DNA of 64,000 nt from Clavibacter michiganensis (lineage in GTDB: Bacteria > Actinomycetota > Actinomycetes > Actinomycetales > Microbacteriaceae), in assembly GCA_002150995.1 (NCBI GenBank), contig MDHJ01000001.1, positions 1,984,001-2,048,000 on the forward strand. The letters run 5' to 3'. Positions 1 through 9,197 of the stretch are shown piece after piece (the first letter of the stretch is position 1; every line of letters begins with the position of its first letter). A program made the translations under genes and the position numbers. The notes beneath the pieces are model-generated. The model saw only the letters and a list, made by a program, of their open reading frames with translations. It did no database searches and was not told where the DNA came from.

Positions 1-2497
<2,497 letters not shown>

Positions 2498-2503
2498 CTG
2501 TCC

Positions 2504-2509
2504 ATCGTA
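2504..2509 (-). promoter_or_regulatory. Putative -10 box of uvrA (leaderless)
   Basis: The minus strand reads TACGAT, then 6 nt, then the uvrA GTG. It matches the actinobacterial -10 pattern TANNNT at the distance that puts the transcript start on or beside the start codon. No clear -35 box is visible. Confidence 0.45.
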
Positions 2510-2560
2510 TGCGTCGCCACCGACACGACCGACGGCGGAGAGTTCGCCCACCTCCTCCTC

Positions 2561-2582
2561 CGCCGGCCCGTGCTCGCCGGCG
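2561..2582 (-). terminator. Weak hairpin just after uvrB
   Basis: CGCCGG and CCGGCG form a 6-bp stem around a 10-nt loop, ending 1 nt from the uvrB stop. There is no T-run, as is common for hairpin terminators in high-GC actinobacteria. It would separate uvrB from uvrA, which has its own putative promoter. Confidence 0.4.
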
Positions 2583-2583
2583 A

Positions 2584-4650
2584 TCAGGACAGGTGGCCCG
2601 CCTTCTCCATCTGGCGCAGCTCCCGCTTCAGGTCGCCGAGCTCGTCGCGCAGCCGGGCGGCCAGCTCGAACTTGAGCTCGCCGGCCGCCTGGAGCATCTG
2701 GTCGTTGAGGTCGGAGATGATCGTCTCCAGCTCGTTCGCGCCCGCGGCCGCCTTGCCCTCGCGTCGCAGGTTCGGCGTGGGCGACCGCTTGCCGCCCCCG
2801 CGCCCCTCGAGCATCTTCTTGGTGTCCTCGCCCTCGCGCGCCAGGATCTCCGTGATGTCCGCGATGCGCTTGCGCAGCGGGGTCGGGTCGATGCCGTGCT
2901 CGAGGTTGTACGCGACCTGCTTCTCGCGACGGCGGTCGGTCTCCTCGATGGCGCGCTTCATGCTGTCCGTCAGCACGTCCGCGTACATGTGCACCTCGCC
3001 CGAGACGTTGCGCGCCGCGCGGCCGATGGTCTGGATGAGCGAGGTCGACGACCGGAGGAACCCCTCCTTGTCGGCGTCGAGGATGGCGACGAGCGAGACC
3101 TCGGGGAGGTCGAGGCCCTCGCGCAGGAGGTTGATGCCGACCAGCACGTCGTAGATGCCCGCGCGCAGCTCGGACAGGAGCTCGACGCGTCGGAGCGTGT
3201 CCACGTCCGAGTGGAGGTAGCGCACGCGCACGCCCGCCTCGGCGAAGTAGTCGGTGAGCTCCTCCGCCATCTTCTTCGTGAGCGTCGTGACGAGGATGCG
3301 CTCGTCCTTCTCGACGCGGACGCGGATCTGCTCCAGCAGGTCGTCGATCTGGCCCTTCGTGGGCTTCACCACGATGGCGGGGTCGATGAGCCCGGTGGGA
3401 CGGATGATCTGCTCCACCACGCCGTCGCCCATGCCGAGCTCGTACTTGCCGGGCGTCGCCGACATGTACACGGTCTGGCCGACGCGCTCCGTGAACTCGT
3501 TCCACTTCAGCGGCCGGTTGTCGAGCGCGCTCGGGAGGCGGAAGCCGTGCTCCACGAGCGTGCGCTTGCGCGACGAGTCGCCCTCGAACATGGCGCCGAT
3601 CTGCGGCACCGTGACGTGGGACTCGTCGATGACGACGAGGAAGTCGTCCGGGAAGTAGTCGAGGAGGCAGTGCGGGGCCTCCCCCGCGTCACGCCCGTCG
3701 ATGTGGCGCGAGTAGTTCTCGATGCCGGAGCAGAAGCCGATCTGCTGCATCATCTCGATGTCGAAGTTGGTGCGCATCCGGAGGCGCTGCGCCTCGAGGA
3801 GCTTGCCCTCGCGCTCGAGCACCGCCAGGCGCTCCTCCAGCTCCTGCTGGATGGTGCCGATGGCGCGCTGCATGACCTCGGTCTCCGCGACGTAGTGGGA
3901 GCCGGGGAACACGGACACCGAGTCCATCTTCCGGACCACGTCGCCCGTGAGGGGGTGCAGCGTGTAGAGCGCCTCGATCTCGTCGCCGAACATCTCGATG
4001 CGGATGGCCAGCTCCTCGTACATCGGGATGATCTCGATGGTGTCGCCCCGCACGCGGAAGTTGCCGCGGGAGAAGTCGACGTCGTTGCGCTGGTACTGCA
4101 TGGAGACGAACTTGCGGATGAGCGTGTCGCGGTTGATCTGCATGCCCACCTGCAGGGCGACCATCGCGTTCATGTACTGCTCGGGCTGCCCGAGGCCGTA
4201 GATGCAGGACACCGTGCTCACGACCACCACGTCGCGGCGGCTGAGCAGCGAGTTCGTGGTGGAGTGGCGCAGGCGCTCGACCTCGGCGTTGACCGAGGAG
4301 TCCTTCTCGATGAACGTGTCCGTCTGCGGGACGTAGGCCTCGGGCTGGTAGTAGTCGTAGTAGGAGACGAAGTACTCGACCGCGTTGTCGGGCATGAGCT
4401 CGCGGAACTCCGTCGCCAGCTGGGCTGCCAGCGTCTTGTTGTGCGCGAGGATGAGCGTCGGCCGCTGGACCTTCTCGATGAGCCAGGCCGCCGTGGCGGA
4501 CTTGCCGGTGCCGGTGGCGCCGAGGAGGACGATGTCGGGCTCGCCCGCGTTGACCCGACCCGCCAGCTCGGCGATGGCCGTGGGCTGGTCGCCGCTCGGG
4601 GAGTACTCGCTGACGACCTTGAAGGGACGCACGGACCGGGTGGGCTGCAT
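2584..4650 (-). CDS. uvrB: UvrABC excinuclease subunit B
   Basis: UvrB is the damage-verifying helicase-like subunit of nucleotide excision repair and pairs with UvrA and UvrC. The 688-residue product is full length for the family. Walker A GATGTGKS is at residues 44-51. The beta-hairpin region carries [20 protein letters not shown], and the DESH helicase box sits in [15 protein letters not shown]. Helicase motifs V-VI appear as [17 protein letters not shown] and QTIGRAARN. The C-terminal UVR motif is in [21 protein letters not shown] longer frame with nine more codons exists, but ATG 4650 fits the family N-terminus ([16 protein letters not shown]) and lies 7 nt after TAGACT. It follows coaE by 10 bp. 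Confidence 0.97.
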   Translation of the reverse strand: MQPTRSVRPFKVVSEYSPSGDQPTAIAELAGRVNAGEPDIVLLGATGTGKSATAAWLIEKVQRPTLILAHNKTLAAQLATEFRELMPDNAVEYFVSYYDYYQPEAYVPQTDTFIEKDSSVNAEVERLRHSTTNSLLSRRDVVVVSTVSCIYGLGQPEQYMNAMVALQVGMQINRDTLIRKFVSMQYQRNDVDFSRGNFRVRGDTIEIIPMYEELAIRIEMFGDEIEALYTLHPLTGDVVRKMDSVSVFPGSHYVAETEVMQRAIGTIQQELEERLAVLEREGKLLEAQRLRMRTNFDIEMMQQIGFCSGIENYSRHIDGRDAGEAPHCLLDYFPDDFLVVIDESHVTVPQIGAMFEGDSSRKRTLVEHGFRLPSALDNRPLKWNEFTERVGQTVYMSATPGKYELGMGDGVVEQIIRPTGLIDPAIVVKPTKGQIDDLLEQIRVRVEKDERILVTTLTKKMAEELTDYFAEAGVRVRYLHSDVDTLRRVELLSELRAGIYDVLVGINLLREGLDLPEVSLVAILDADKEGFLRSSTSLIQTIGRAARNVSGEVHMYADVLTDSMKRAIEETDRRREKQVAYNLEHGIDPTPLRKRIADITEILAREGEDTKKMLEGRGGGKRSPTPNLRREGKAAAGANELETIISDLNDQMLQAAGELKFELAARLRDELGDLKRELRQMEKAGHLS

Positions 4651-4657
4651 GCCCTCG

Positions 4658-4663
4658 AGTCTA
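4658..4663 (-). promoter_or_regulatory. Putative -10 box of uvrB (leaderless)
   Basis: TAGACT ends 7 nt before the uvrB ATG. Its TAG is also the coaE stop codon, so this example is weaker evidence than those in non-coding DNA. Confidence 0.35.
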
Positions 4664-5275
4664 CGAGCGGCCCCCGACACCGCCGGACAGGTTCGCCCAC
4701 AGCCGATCGGTCTGCGCGAGCGTGCTCGCCAGCGAGACTCCGGAGTCGACGACGTCGTCCGCGACGGCGAGGCGCTCCGCGTCCGTGGCCTGCGAGGCGA
4801 TGCGCCGCTCGGCCTCCTCGGGGGGCATGCCGCGGAGCTCGACCAGGCGTCGGATCCGCTCCTCGCGGGGCGCGTGGACCACCACGATCCGGTCGAACTC
4901 GTCGACGCGGCCGGACTCGACCAGCAGGGGGATGTCGTAGACGACGACCGCGTCCGGGTCCTGCTCCTCCGCCTCGGCCATGCGCCGGGCGGACAGCGCG
5001 CGGACGGCCGGATGCGTGATCGCCTCCAGGTCGCGACGGGCGTCCGGGTCGCGGAAGACGACGGCGCCGAGCGCGGGACGGTCCAGCGAGCCGTCGGCCG
5101 CGATGACGTCCGGGCCGAAGCGGCGCGCGATCTCCGCCAGCGCCGGCGTGCCGGGCTCCACCACCTCGCGGGCCAGGCGATCGGCGTCGATGCGCACGGC
5201 GCCGAGCTCCGCCAGACGGTCGGCCACCACCGTCTTGCCCGCGGCGATGCCGCCCGTCAGTCCGATCCTCCGCAT
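4661..5275 (-). CDS. coaE: Dephospho-CoA kinase
   Basis: CoaE phosphorylates the 3'-hydroxyl of dephospho-CoA, the last step of coenzyme A synthesis. The 204-residue product has the P-loop GGIAAGKT at residues 8-15, the [15 protein letters not shown] substrate region, DIPLLVESG, and a lid segment around ERIRRL. This is the single-domain form, about half the length of mycobacterial CoaE, which carries an extra C-terminal domain. ATG 5275 is preceded by TAGGCT and a 6-nt spacer. The gene lies between the rpsA terminator and uvrB, as in other actinobacteria (rpsA-coaE-uvrB). Confidence 0.96.
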   Translation of the reverse strand: MRRIGLTGGIAAGKTVVADRLAELGAVRIDADRLAREVVEPGTPALAEIARRFGPDVIAADGSLDRPALGAVVFRDPDARRDLEAITHPAVRALSARRMAEAEEQDPDAVVVYDIPLLVESGRVDEFDRIVVVHAPREERIRRLVELRGMPPEEAERRIASQATDAERLAVADDVVDSGVSLASTLAQTDRLWANLSGGVGGRS

Positions 5276-5281
5276 CCACCC

Positions 5282-5287
5282 AGCCTA
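5282..5287 (-). promoter_or_regulatory. Putative -10 box of coaE (leaderless)
   Basis: TAGGCT lies in non-coding DNA and ends 6 nt before the coaE ATG. The same hexamer sits at the same spacing before polA and aroQ. Confidence 0.5.
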
Positions 5288-5329
5288 GGCGCGCGGGAGA
5301 TGGGGGGGCGCTCGGGGCCGGGGACGACG

Positions 5330-5361
5330 GAGGCGGCTCTCCCGGTAGGGAGAGCCGCCTC
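5330..5361 (-). terminator. Strong hairpin terminator of rpsA
   Basis: A perfect 14-bp inverted repeat (GAGGCGGCTCTCCC and its complement) with a 4-nt loop lies 18 bp beyond the rpsA stop and before the coaE promoter. There is no T-run. Confidence 0.75.
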
Positions 5362-5379
5362 GTCATGGTGCGGGTGGTG

Positions 5380-6834
5380 CTACTTCGAGCTGGACAGCTT
5401 CTCGCGCAGGGCGGCGAGGCTCTCGTCGTCCGCCAGCGTTCCGGCGCCCGTCGAGTCGCTCGTGAAGCCGGGGCCGGCGGAGGTGATGCCCGTGTCGGCC
5501 GCCTCGGCCTCGGCTGCCGCCGCGACCTGCTTCTTGTGGGCCTCCCAGCGGGCCTGGGCTGCGGCGTACTGCTGCTCCCAGGTCTCGCGCTGCGACTCGA
5601 AGCCTTCCTTCCACTCGTTGGTCTCCGGGTCGAAGCCCTCGGGGTACTTGTAGTTCCCCTGGTCGTCGTACTCGGTGAGCATGCCGTAGAGGGCCGGGTC
5701 GAACTCGGTGCCCTCGGGGTCGACGCCGTCGTTGGCCTGCTTGAGGCTCAGCGAGATGCGGCGACGCTCGAGGTCGATGTCGATGACCTTGACGAACACC
5801 TCGTCGCCGACGGACACGACCTGCTCGGCGAGCTCGACGTGCTTGCCGGACAGCTCCGAGATGTGCACGAGGCCCTCGATGCCCTCGGCCACGCGGACGA
5901 ACGCACCGAACGGCACCAGCTTGGTGACCTTGCCGGGCGCGACCTGGCCGATGGCGTGCGTGCGGGCGAAGACCTGCCACGGGTCCTCCTGCGTCGCCTT
6001 GAGCGACAGCGAGACGCGCTCGCGGTCCAGGTCGACCTCGAGGATCTCGACGGTCACCTCCTGGCCCACCTCGACGACCTCGCTGGCGTGCTCGATGTGC
6101 TTCCAGCTGAGCTCGGAGACGTGCACGAGCCCGTCGACGCCGCCCAGGTCCACGAACGCACCGAAGTTGACGATCGAGGAGACCACGCCCTTGCGGACCT
6201 GGCCCTTCTGGAGGTTGTTGAGGAACGTGCTGCGGCTCTCGGACTGCGTCTGCTCGAGCAGGGCGCGGCGCGACAGGACCACGTTGTTGCGGTTCTTGTC
6301 GAGCTCGAGGATCTTGGCCTCGATCTCCTGGCCGAGGTACGGCGTGAGGTCGCGGACGCGGCGCAGTTCGATGAGCGAGGCCGGGAGGAAGCCGCGGAGG
6401 CCGATGTCGACGATGAGGCCGCCCTTGACGACCTCGATGACGGTGCCGGTGACGACGCCGTCGGACTCCTTGATCTTCTCCACGTCGCCCCACGCGCGCT
6501 CGTACTGCGCGCGCTTCTTCGACAGGATCAGACGGCCTTCCTTGTCCTCCTTCTGGAGGACGAGGGCCTCGACGGTGTCGCCGACCTTGACGACCTCCGT
6601 GGGGTCGACGTCGTGCTTGATGGACAGCTCACGCGAGGGGATGACGCCCTCGGTCTTGTAGCCGACGTCGATCAGGACCTCGTCCCGATCGATCTTCACG
6701 ACGGTGCCCTCGATGAGGTCTCCGTCGTTGAAGAACTTCAGTGTCTTCTCGACCGCGGCGAGGAAGTCCTCAGCAGATCCGATGTCGTTGATCGCGACCT
6801 GCTTGGGCGCCTTGTCGGTCGTTGCGATTGTCAT
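5380..6834 (-). CDS. rpsA: 30S ribosomal protein S1
   Basis: S1 binds mRNA on the 30S subunit and aids initiation. The 484-residue product carries four S1 (OB-fold) repeats. Their cores are visible as VLIDVGYKTEGVIPSREL, GLIVDIGLRGFLPASLIEL, FGAFVDLGGVDGLVHVSELS and FGAFVRVAEGIEGLVHISEL. This four-repeat form is the actinobacterial one; E. coli S1 has six. The C-terminal 130 residues are polar and of low complexity, with an Ala/Glu-rich stretch and a WEQQYAAAQARWEAHKK segment. ATG 6834 is preceded by GGAG at 10 nt. The gene stands alone between a promoter (6940-6969) and a strong hairpin terminator, so it is probably monocistronic. Confidence 0.97.
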   Translation of the reverse strand: MTIATTDKAPKQVAINDIGSAEDFLAAVEKTLKFFNDGDLIEGTVVKIDRDEVLIDVGYKTEGVIPSRELSIKHDVDPTEVVKVGDTVEALVLQKEDKEGRLILSKKRAQYERAWGDVEKIKESDGVVTGTVIEVVKGGLIVDIGLRGFLPASLIELRRVRDLTPYLGQEIEAKILELDKNRNNVVLSRRALLEQTQSESRSTFLNNLQKGQVRKGVVSSIVNFGAFVDLGGVDGLVHVSELSWKHIEHASEVVEVGQEVTVEILEVDLDRERVSLSLKATQEDPWQVFARTHAIGQVAPGKVTKLVPFGAFVRVAEGIEGLVHISELSGKHVELAEQVVSVGDEVFVKVIDIDLERRRISLSLKQANDGVDPEGTEFDPALYGMLTEYDDQGNYKYPEGFDPETNEWKEGFESQRETWEQQYAAAQARWEAHKKQVAAAAEAEAADTGITSAGPGFTSDSTGAGTLADDESLAALREKLSSSK

Positions 6835-6918
6835 GTAGTTAGTGCTCCAGGATGGGCATGAATAAGGCCGCGGACGCGGACCCGCGCGGGTACCGGTCGA
6901 GCGGCGGACGGATGGGTC

Positions 6919-6934
6919 GTCGCAGAAGTGCGAC
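6919..6934 (-). other. Hairpin in the rpsA leader
   Basis: GTCGCA and TGCGAC form a 6-bp stem closed by a CTTC tetraloop, a few nucleotides after the predicted rpsA transcript start. It may stabilise the 5' end or act in autoregulation; neither is shown by the sequence. Confidence 0.45.
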
Positions 6935-6939
6935 AGTCG

Positions 6940-6969
6940 ATCTTAGACCCGGCCCGGGAGGCGGGACAA
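6940..6969 (-). promoter_or_regulatory. Putative rpsA promoter
   Basis: TTGTCC (6964-6969) and TAAGAT (6940-6945) are 18 bp apart, a fair sigma-A type match. The predicted leader is about 100 nt and ends with GGAG before the rpsA ATG. Confidence 0.55.
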
Positions 6970-6970
6970 C

Positions 6971-6999
6971 CGCGCCGCGCGGGACCGTCACGCGGCGCG
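6971..6999 (-). terminator. Hairpin terminator after the DUF885 gene
   Basis: CGCGCCGCG and CGCGGCGCG form a 9-bp perfect stem with an 11-nt loop, 11 bp past the DUF885 stop and just upstream of the rpsA -35 box. Confidence 0.6.
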
Positions 7000-7010
7000 T
7001 GCCCGGACGA

Positions 7011-8690
7011 TCAGCGGAGGACCGCCGCCCGCAGCGTGTCGAGGCCGACGCCGCCGATGTCGAGCGCCCGGCGGTGGAACTCGCGGATGTCGAAGGCGTC
7101 GCCCTCGCGGCGGCGCGTCTCGTCCCGGAGGTCCTCCCAGATGCGCTGGCCGACCTTGTAGGAGGGCGCCTGGCCCGGCCAGCCGAGGTACCGGTTGACC
7201 TCGAAGCGCACGAACGAGGGGTCCATGTTGACGTTCCGGCCCATGAAGTCGAAGGCGAAGTCCGCGTCCCAGACAGCATCGCCGTCGGGCACGGGCTTGC
7301 CGAGGTGGACGCCGATGTCGAGCACCACGCGCGCGGCCCGCATGCGCTGGCCGTCGAGCATGCCGAGGCGGTCGGCCGGATCGTCGAGGTAGCCGAGCTC
7401 CTGCATGAGGCGCTCGGCGTACAGCGCCCAGCCCTCCGCGTGCCCCGAGGTGCCCGCGAAGCGGCGCCACGTGTTCAGCTCGGCCTTGTTGTAGGTGGCC
7501 TGCGCGATCTGCAGGTGATGTCCGGGGACGCCCTCGTGGTAGACGGTGGTGAGCTCGCGCCAGGTGTCGAACTCGGTGACGCCCTCGGGCACGGACCACC
7601 ACATGCGGCCCGGGCGGCTGAAGTCGTCCGCGGGCCCGGAGTAGTAGATGCCGCCCTCCTGCGTGGGGGCGATCATGCACTCGAGGGCGCGGATCTCGTC
7701 GGGGATGTCGAAGTGCGTGCGTCCGAGCTCCTCGACGGCGCGGTCGCTCGTCTCCTGCATCCAGGCCCGGAGGGCGTCCGTGCCGTGGAGCTTGCGCGAC
7801 GCGTCGCCGTCGAGGTGCGCGATGGCCTCCAGGACGCTCGCGCCCGGGAGGATCTCCCGGGCGATGGACTCCTGCTCCTCGACCATGCGGGCGAGCTCGC
7901 CCACGCCCCACTCGTAGGTCTCGTCGAGGTCGACCTCCGCGCCGAGGAATGACCGGGAGCGGAGCGCGTACTGCTCCCGGCCCACGGCGTCGGCGTCGCG
8001 GCCGGCGGGCGCGAGCTCGGAGCCGAGGAACGCCGCGAGGCGCTCGTAGGCGGAGCGGGCCTCCTCGGCACGGGCGCCGAGGTCGCTCCGGAGGGACGCG
8101 GGCAGCTCGCCGGCGTCGGGTCGCGCCTCCTCGGCGAAGCCGCGGAAGAAGCCGTCGGGCGCGGCCTGGCGCTGCACCTGGCCGAGGACCTCGCGGATCT
8201 GGCGCTTCGCGGGCACCTGGCCGCGGCGCACGCCCTCGCGCAGCGTCTCGATGTAGCCGTCGACCGCGCCGGCGACGTTGCCGAGGCGCGTCGCGACGTG
8301 CTCCCAGTCGCCCTCGGTCGCGGTCGGGGAGATGTCGAACACCTCGCGGATGCCCTGGGCGGGCGAGGCGATGACGTTGAGGTCGGAGAGGTGGACGCCC
8401 GCGTCGTGCATCTCGACGTCGAGCTCCAGCTCGCGCGTGAGGTCCATGCGGGTGACCTCGTCCACCGCGTCGACCGGCCGCGCGGCGTGGAGCTGCCGGA
8501 TGACGGACCGCGCCGCGTCCGCGTGGGCGGCGTGCCCGGCGGGCGAGTGGTCGCCGTACTCGCCCTCGCGCCCGGGGCGGCCGAGGTAGACCCGCTCCTC
8601 GGGGTGCAGCTCGAGGGAGGTGTCGATCCACCCCTCGGCGATGCGGTCGATGTCCGTCTGCGGTCGGGGGGCCCTCGGCGTCGTCGTCAT
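7011..8690 (-). CDS. DUF885 family putative zinc metallohydrolase
   Basis: The 559-residue protein belongs to the DUF885 (COG4805) family, whose members look like zinc peptidases; the substrate is unknown. Near residue 380 it has HEGVPGHHLQ, the extended HExxxGHHLQ form of the zinc-peptidase motif, and further on GHAEGWALYAERLMQELG, a conserved segment that may supply the third ligand. Other family blocks are YYSGPADDFSRPGRMWWSV and WPGQAPSYKVGQ. There is no signal peptide, so it should act in the cytoplasm. Its ATG overlaps the stop of the EIIA gene by 4 bp, so the two are translationally coupled. The link between a hydrolase and a PTS component is not explained by known pathways. Confidence 0.85.
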   Translation of the reverse strand: MTTTPRAPRPQTDIDRIAEGWIDTSLELHPEERVYLGRPGREGEYGDHSPAGHAAHADAARSVIRQLHAARPVDAVDEVTRMDLTRELELDVEMHDAGVHLSDLNVIASPAQGIREVFDISPTATEGDWEHVATRLGNVAGAVDGYIETLREGVRRGQVPAKRQIREVLGQVQRQAAPDGFFRGFAEEARPDAGELPASLRSDLGARAEEARSAYERLAAFLGSELAPAGRDADAVGREQYALRSRSFLGAEVDLDETYEWGVGELARMVEEQESIAREILPGASVLEAIAHLDGDASRKLHGTDALRAWMQETSDRAVEELGRTHFDIPDEIRALECMIAPTQEGGIYYSGPADDFSRPGRMWWSVPEGVTEFDTWRELTTVYHEGVPGHHLQIAQATYNKAELNTWRRFAGTSGHAEGWALYAERLMQELGYLDDPADRLGMLDGQRMRAARVVLDIGVHLGKPVPDGDAVWDADFAFDFMGRNVNMDPSFVRFEVNRYLGWPGQAPSYKVGQRIWEDLRDETRRREGDAFDIREFHRRALDIGGVGLDTLRAAVLR

Positions 8691-9145
8691 CCCTCGACCG
8701 TACCGGCTCCCAGGAGGGACCGGACGGCCGCGGGATCGGTCGCGCCGCGCAGCTGCTCGGCGCGGACCGGGTCGAGCAGGATCTCCGCGAGGCGCGACAG
8801 CAGCGCGATGTGGCCGCCGCCCGTGGCGGCGATCCCGATGACGATGCGGACCTCGTGCCCGTCCCAGTCGACGCCGTCGGGCAGACGGAGGAGGCTGATC
8901 GCGTCGGCCCGCACCAGGTCGCGGCCGGCGGCGAGCGTGCCGTGCGGGACGGCGACGCCCTCGCCCACGAACGTGGACACGGAGCGCTCCCGCTCCACCA
9001 TCGCCTCGACGTAGGCGGGCTCGACGGCACCCGCCGCCACCAGCGCATCCCCGGCCTGGCGGATGGCGTCCTCCCGGTCGTCGGCGTGCGCGGCGAGCCG
9101 GATGGAGCCGTCCGCGAGGAGGTCGGAGAGTCGGGCCTGGGTCAT
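8687..9145 (-). CDS. PTS EIIA component, fructose/mannitol type (orphan)
   Basis: The 152-residue protein is a lone PTS_EIIA_2 domain, full length for the fold. The phosphoryl-accepting histidine is most likely H68 in VGEGVAVPHGT, and the family block GGGHIALLSRLAEIL follows. EIIA passes phosphate from HPr to an EIIB. No EIIB, EIIC, HPr or EI gene is in the window, so it could be regulatory (PtsN-like) or serve a transporter encoded elsewhere. It is coupled by a 4-bp overlap to the DUF885 hydrolase. ATG 9145 starts MTQARLSDLLADGSI. Confidence 0.85.
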   Translation of the reverse strand: MTQARLSDLLADGSIRLAAHADDREDAIRQAGDALVAAGAVEPAYVEAMVERERSVSTFVGEGVAVPHGTLAAGRDLVRADAISLLRLPDGVDWDGHEVRIVIGIAATGGGHIALLSRLAEILLDPVRAEQLRGATDPAAVRSLLGAGTVEG

Positions 9146-9178
9146 GCGCTGGTGCTCCTCATGCTGGGGGTGGAAGGG

Positions 9179-9197
9179 CCGGCGGGGGCGCCGCCGG
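9179..9197 (-). terminator. Hairpin terminator of polA
   Basis: CCGGCGG and CCGCCGG form a 7-bp stem with a 5-nt loop directly after the polA stop codon. There is no T-run. Confidence 0.5.
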
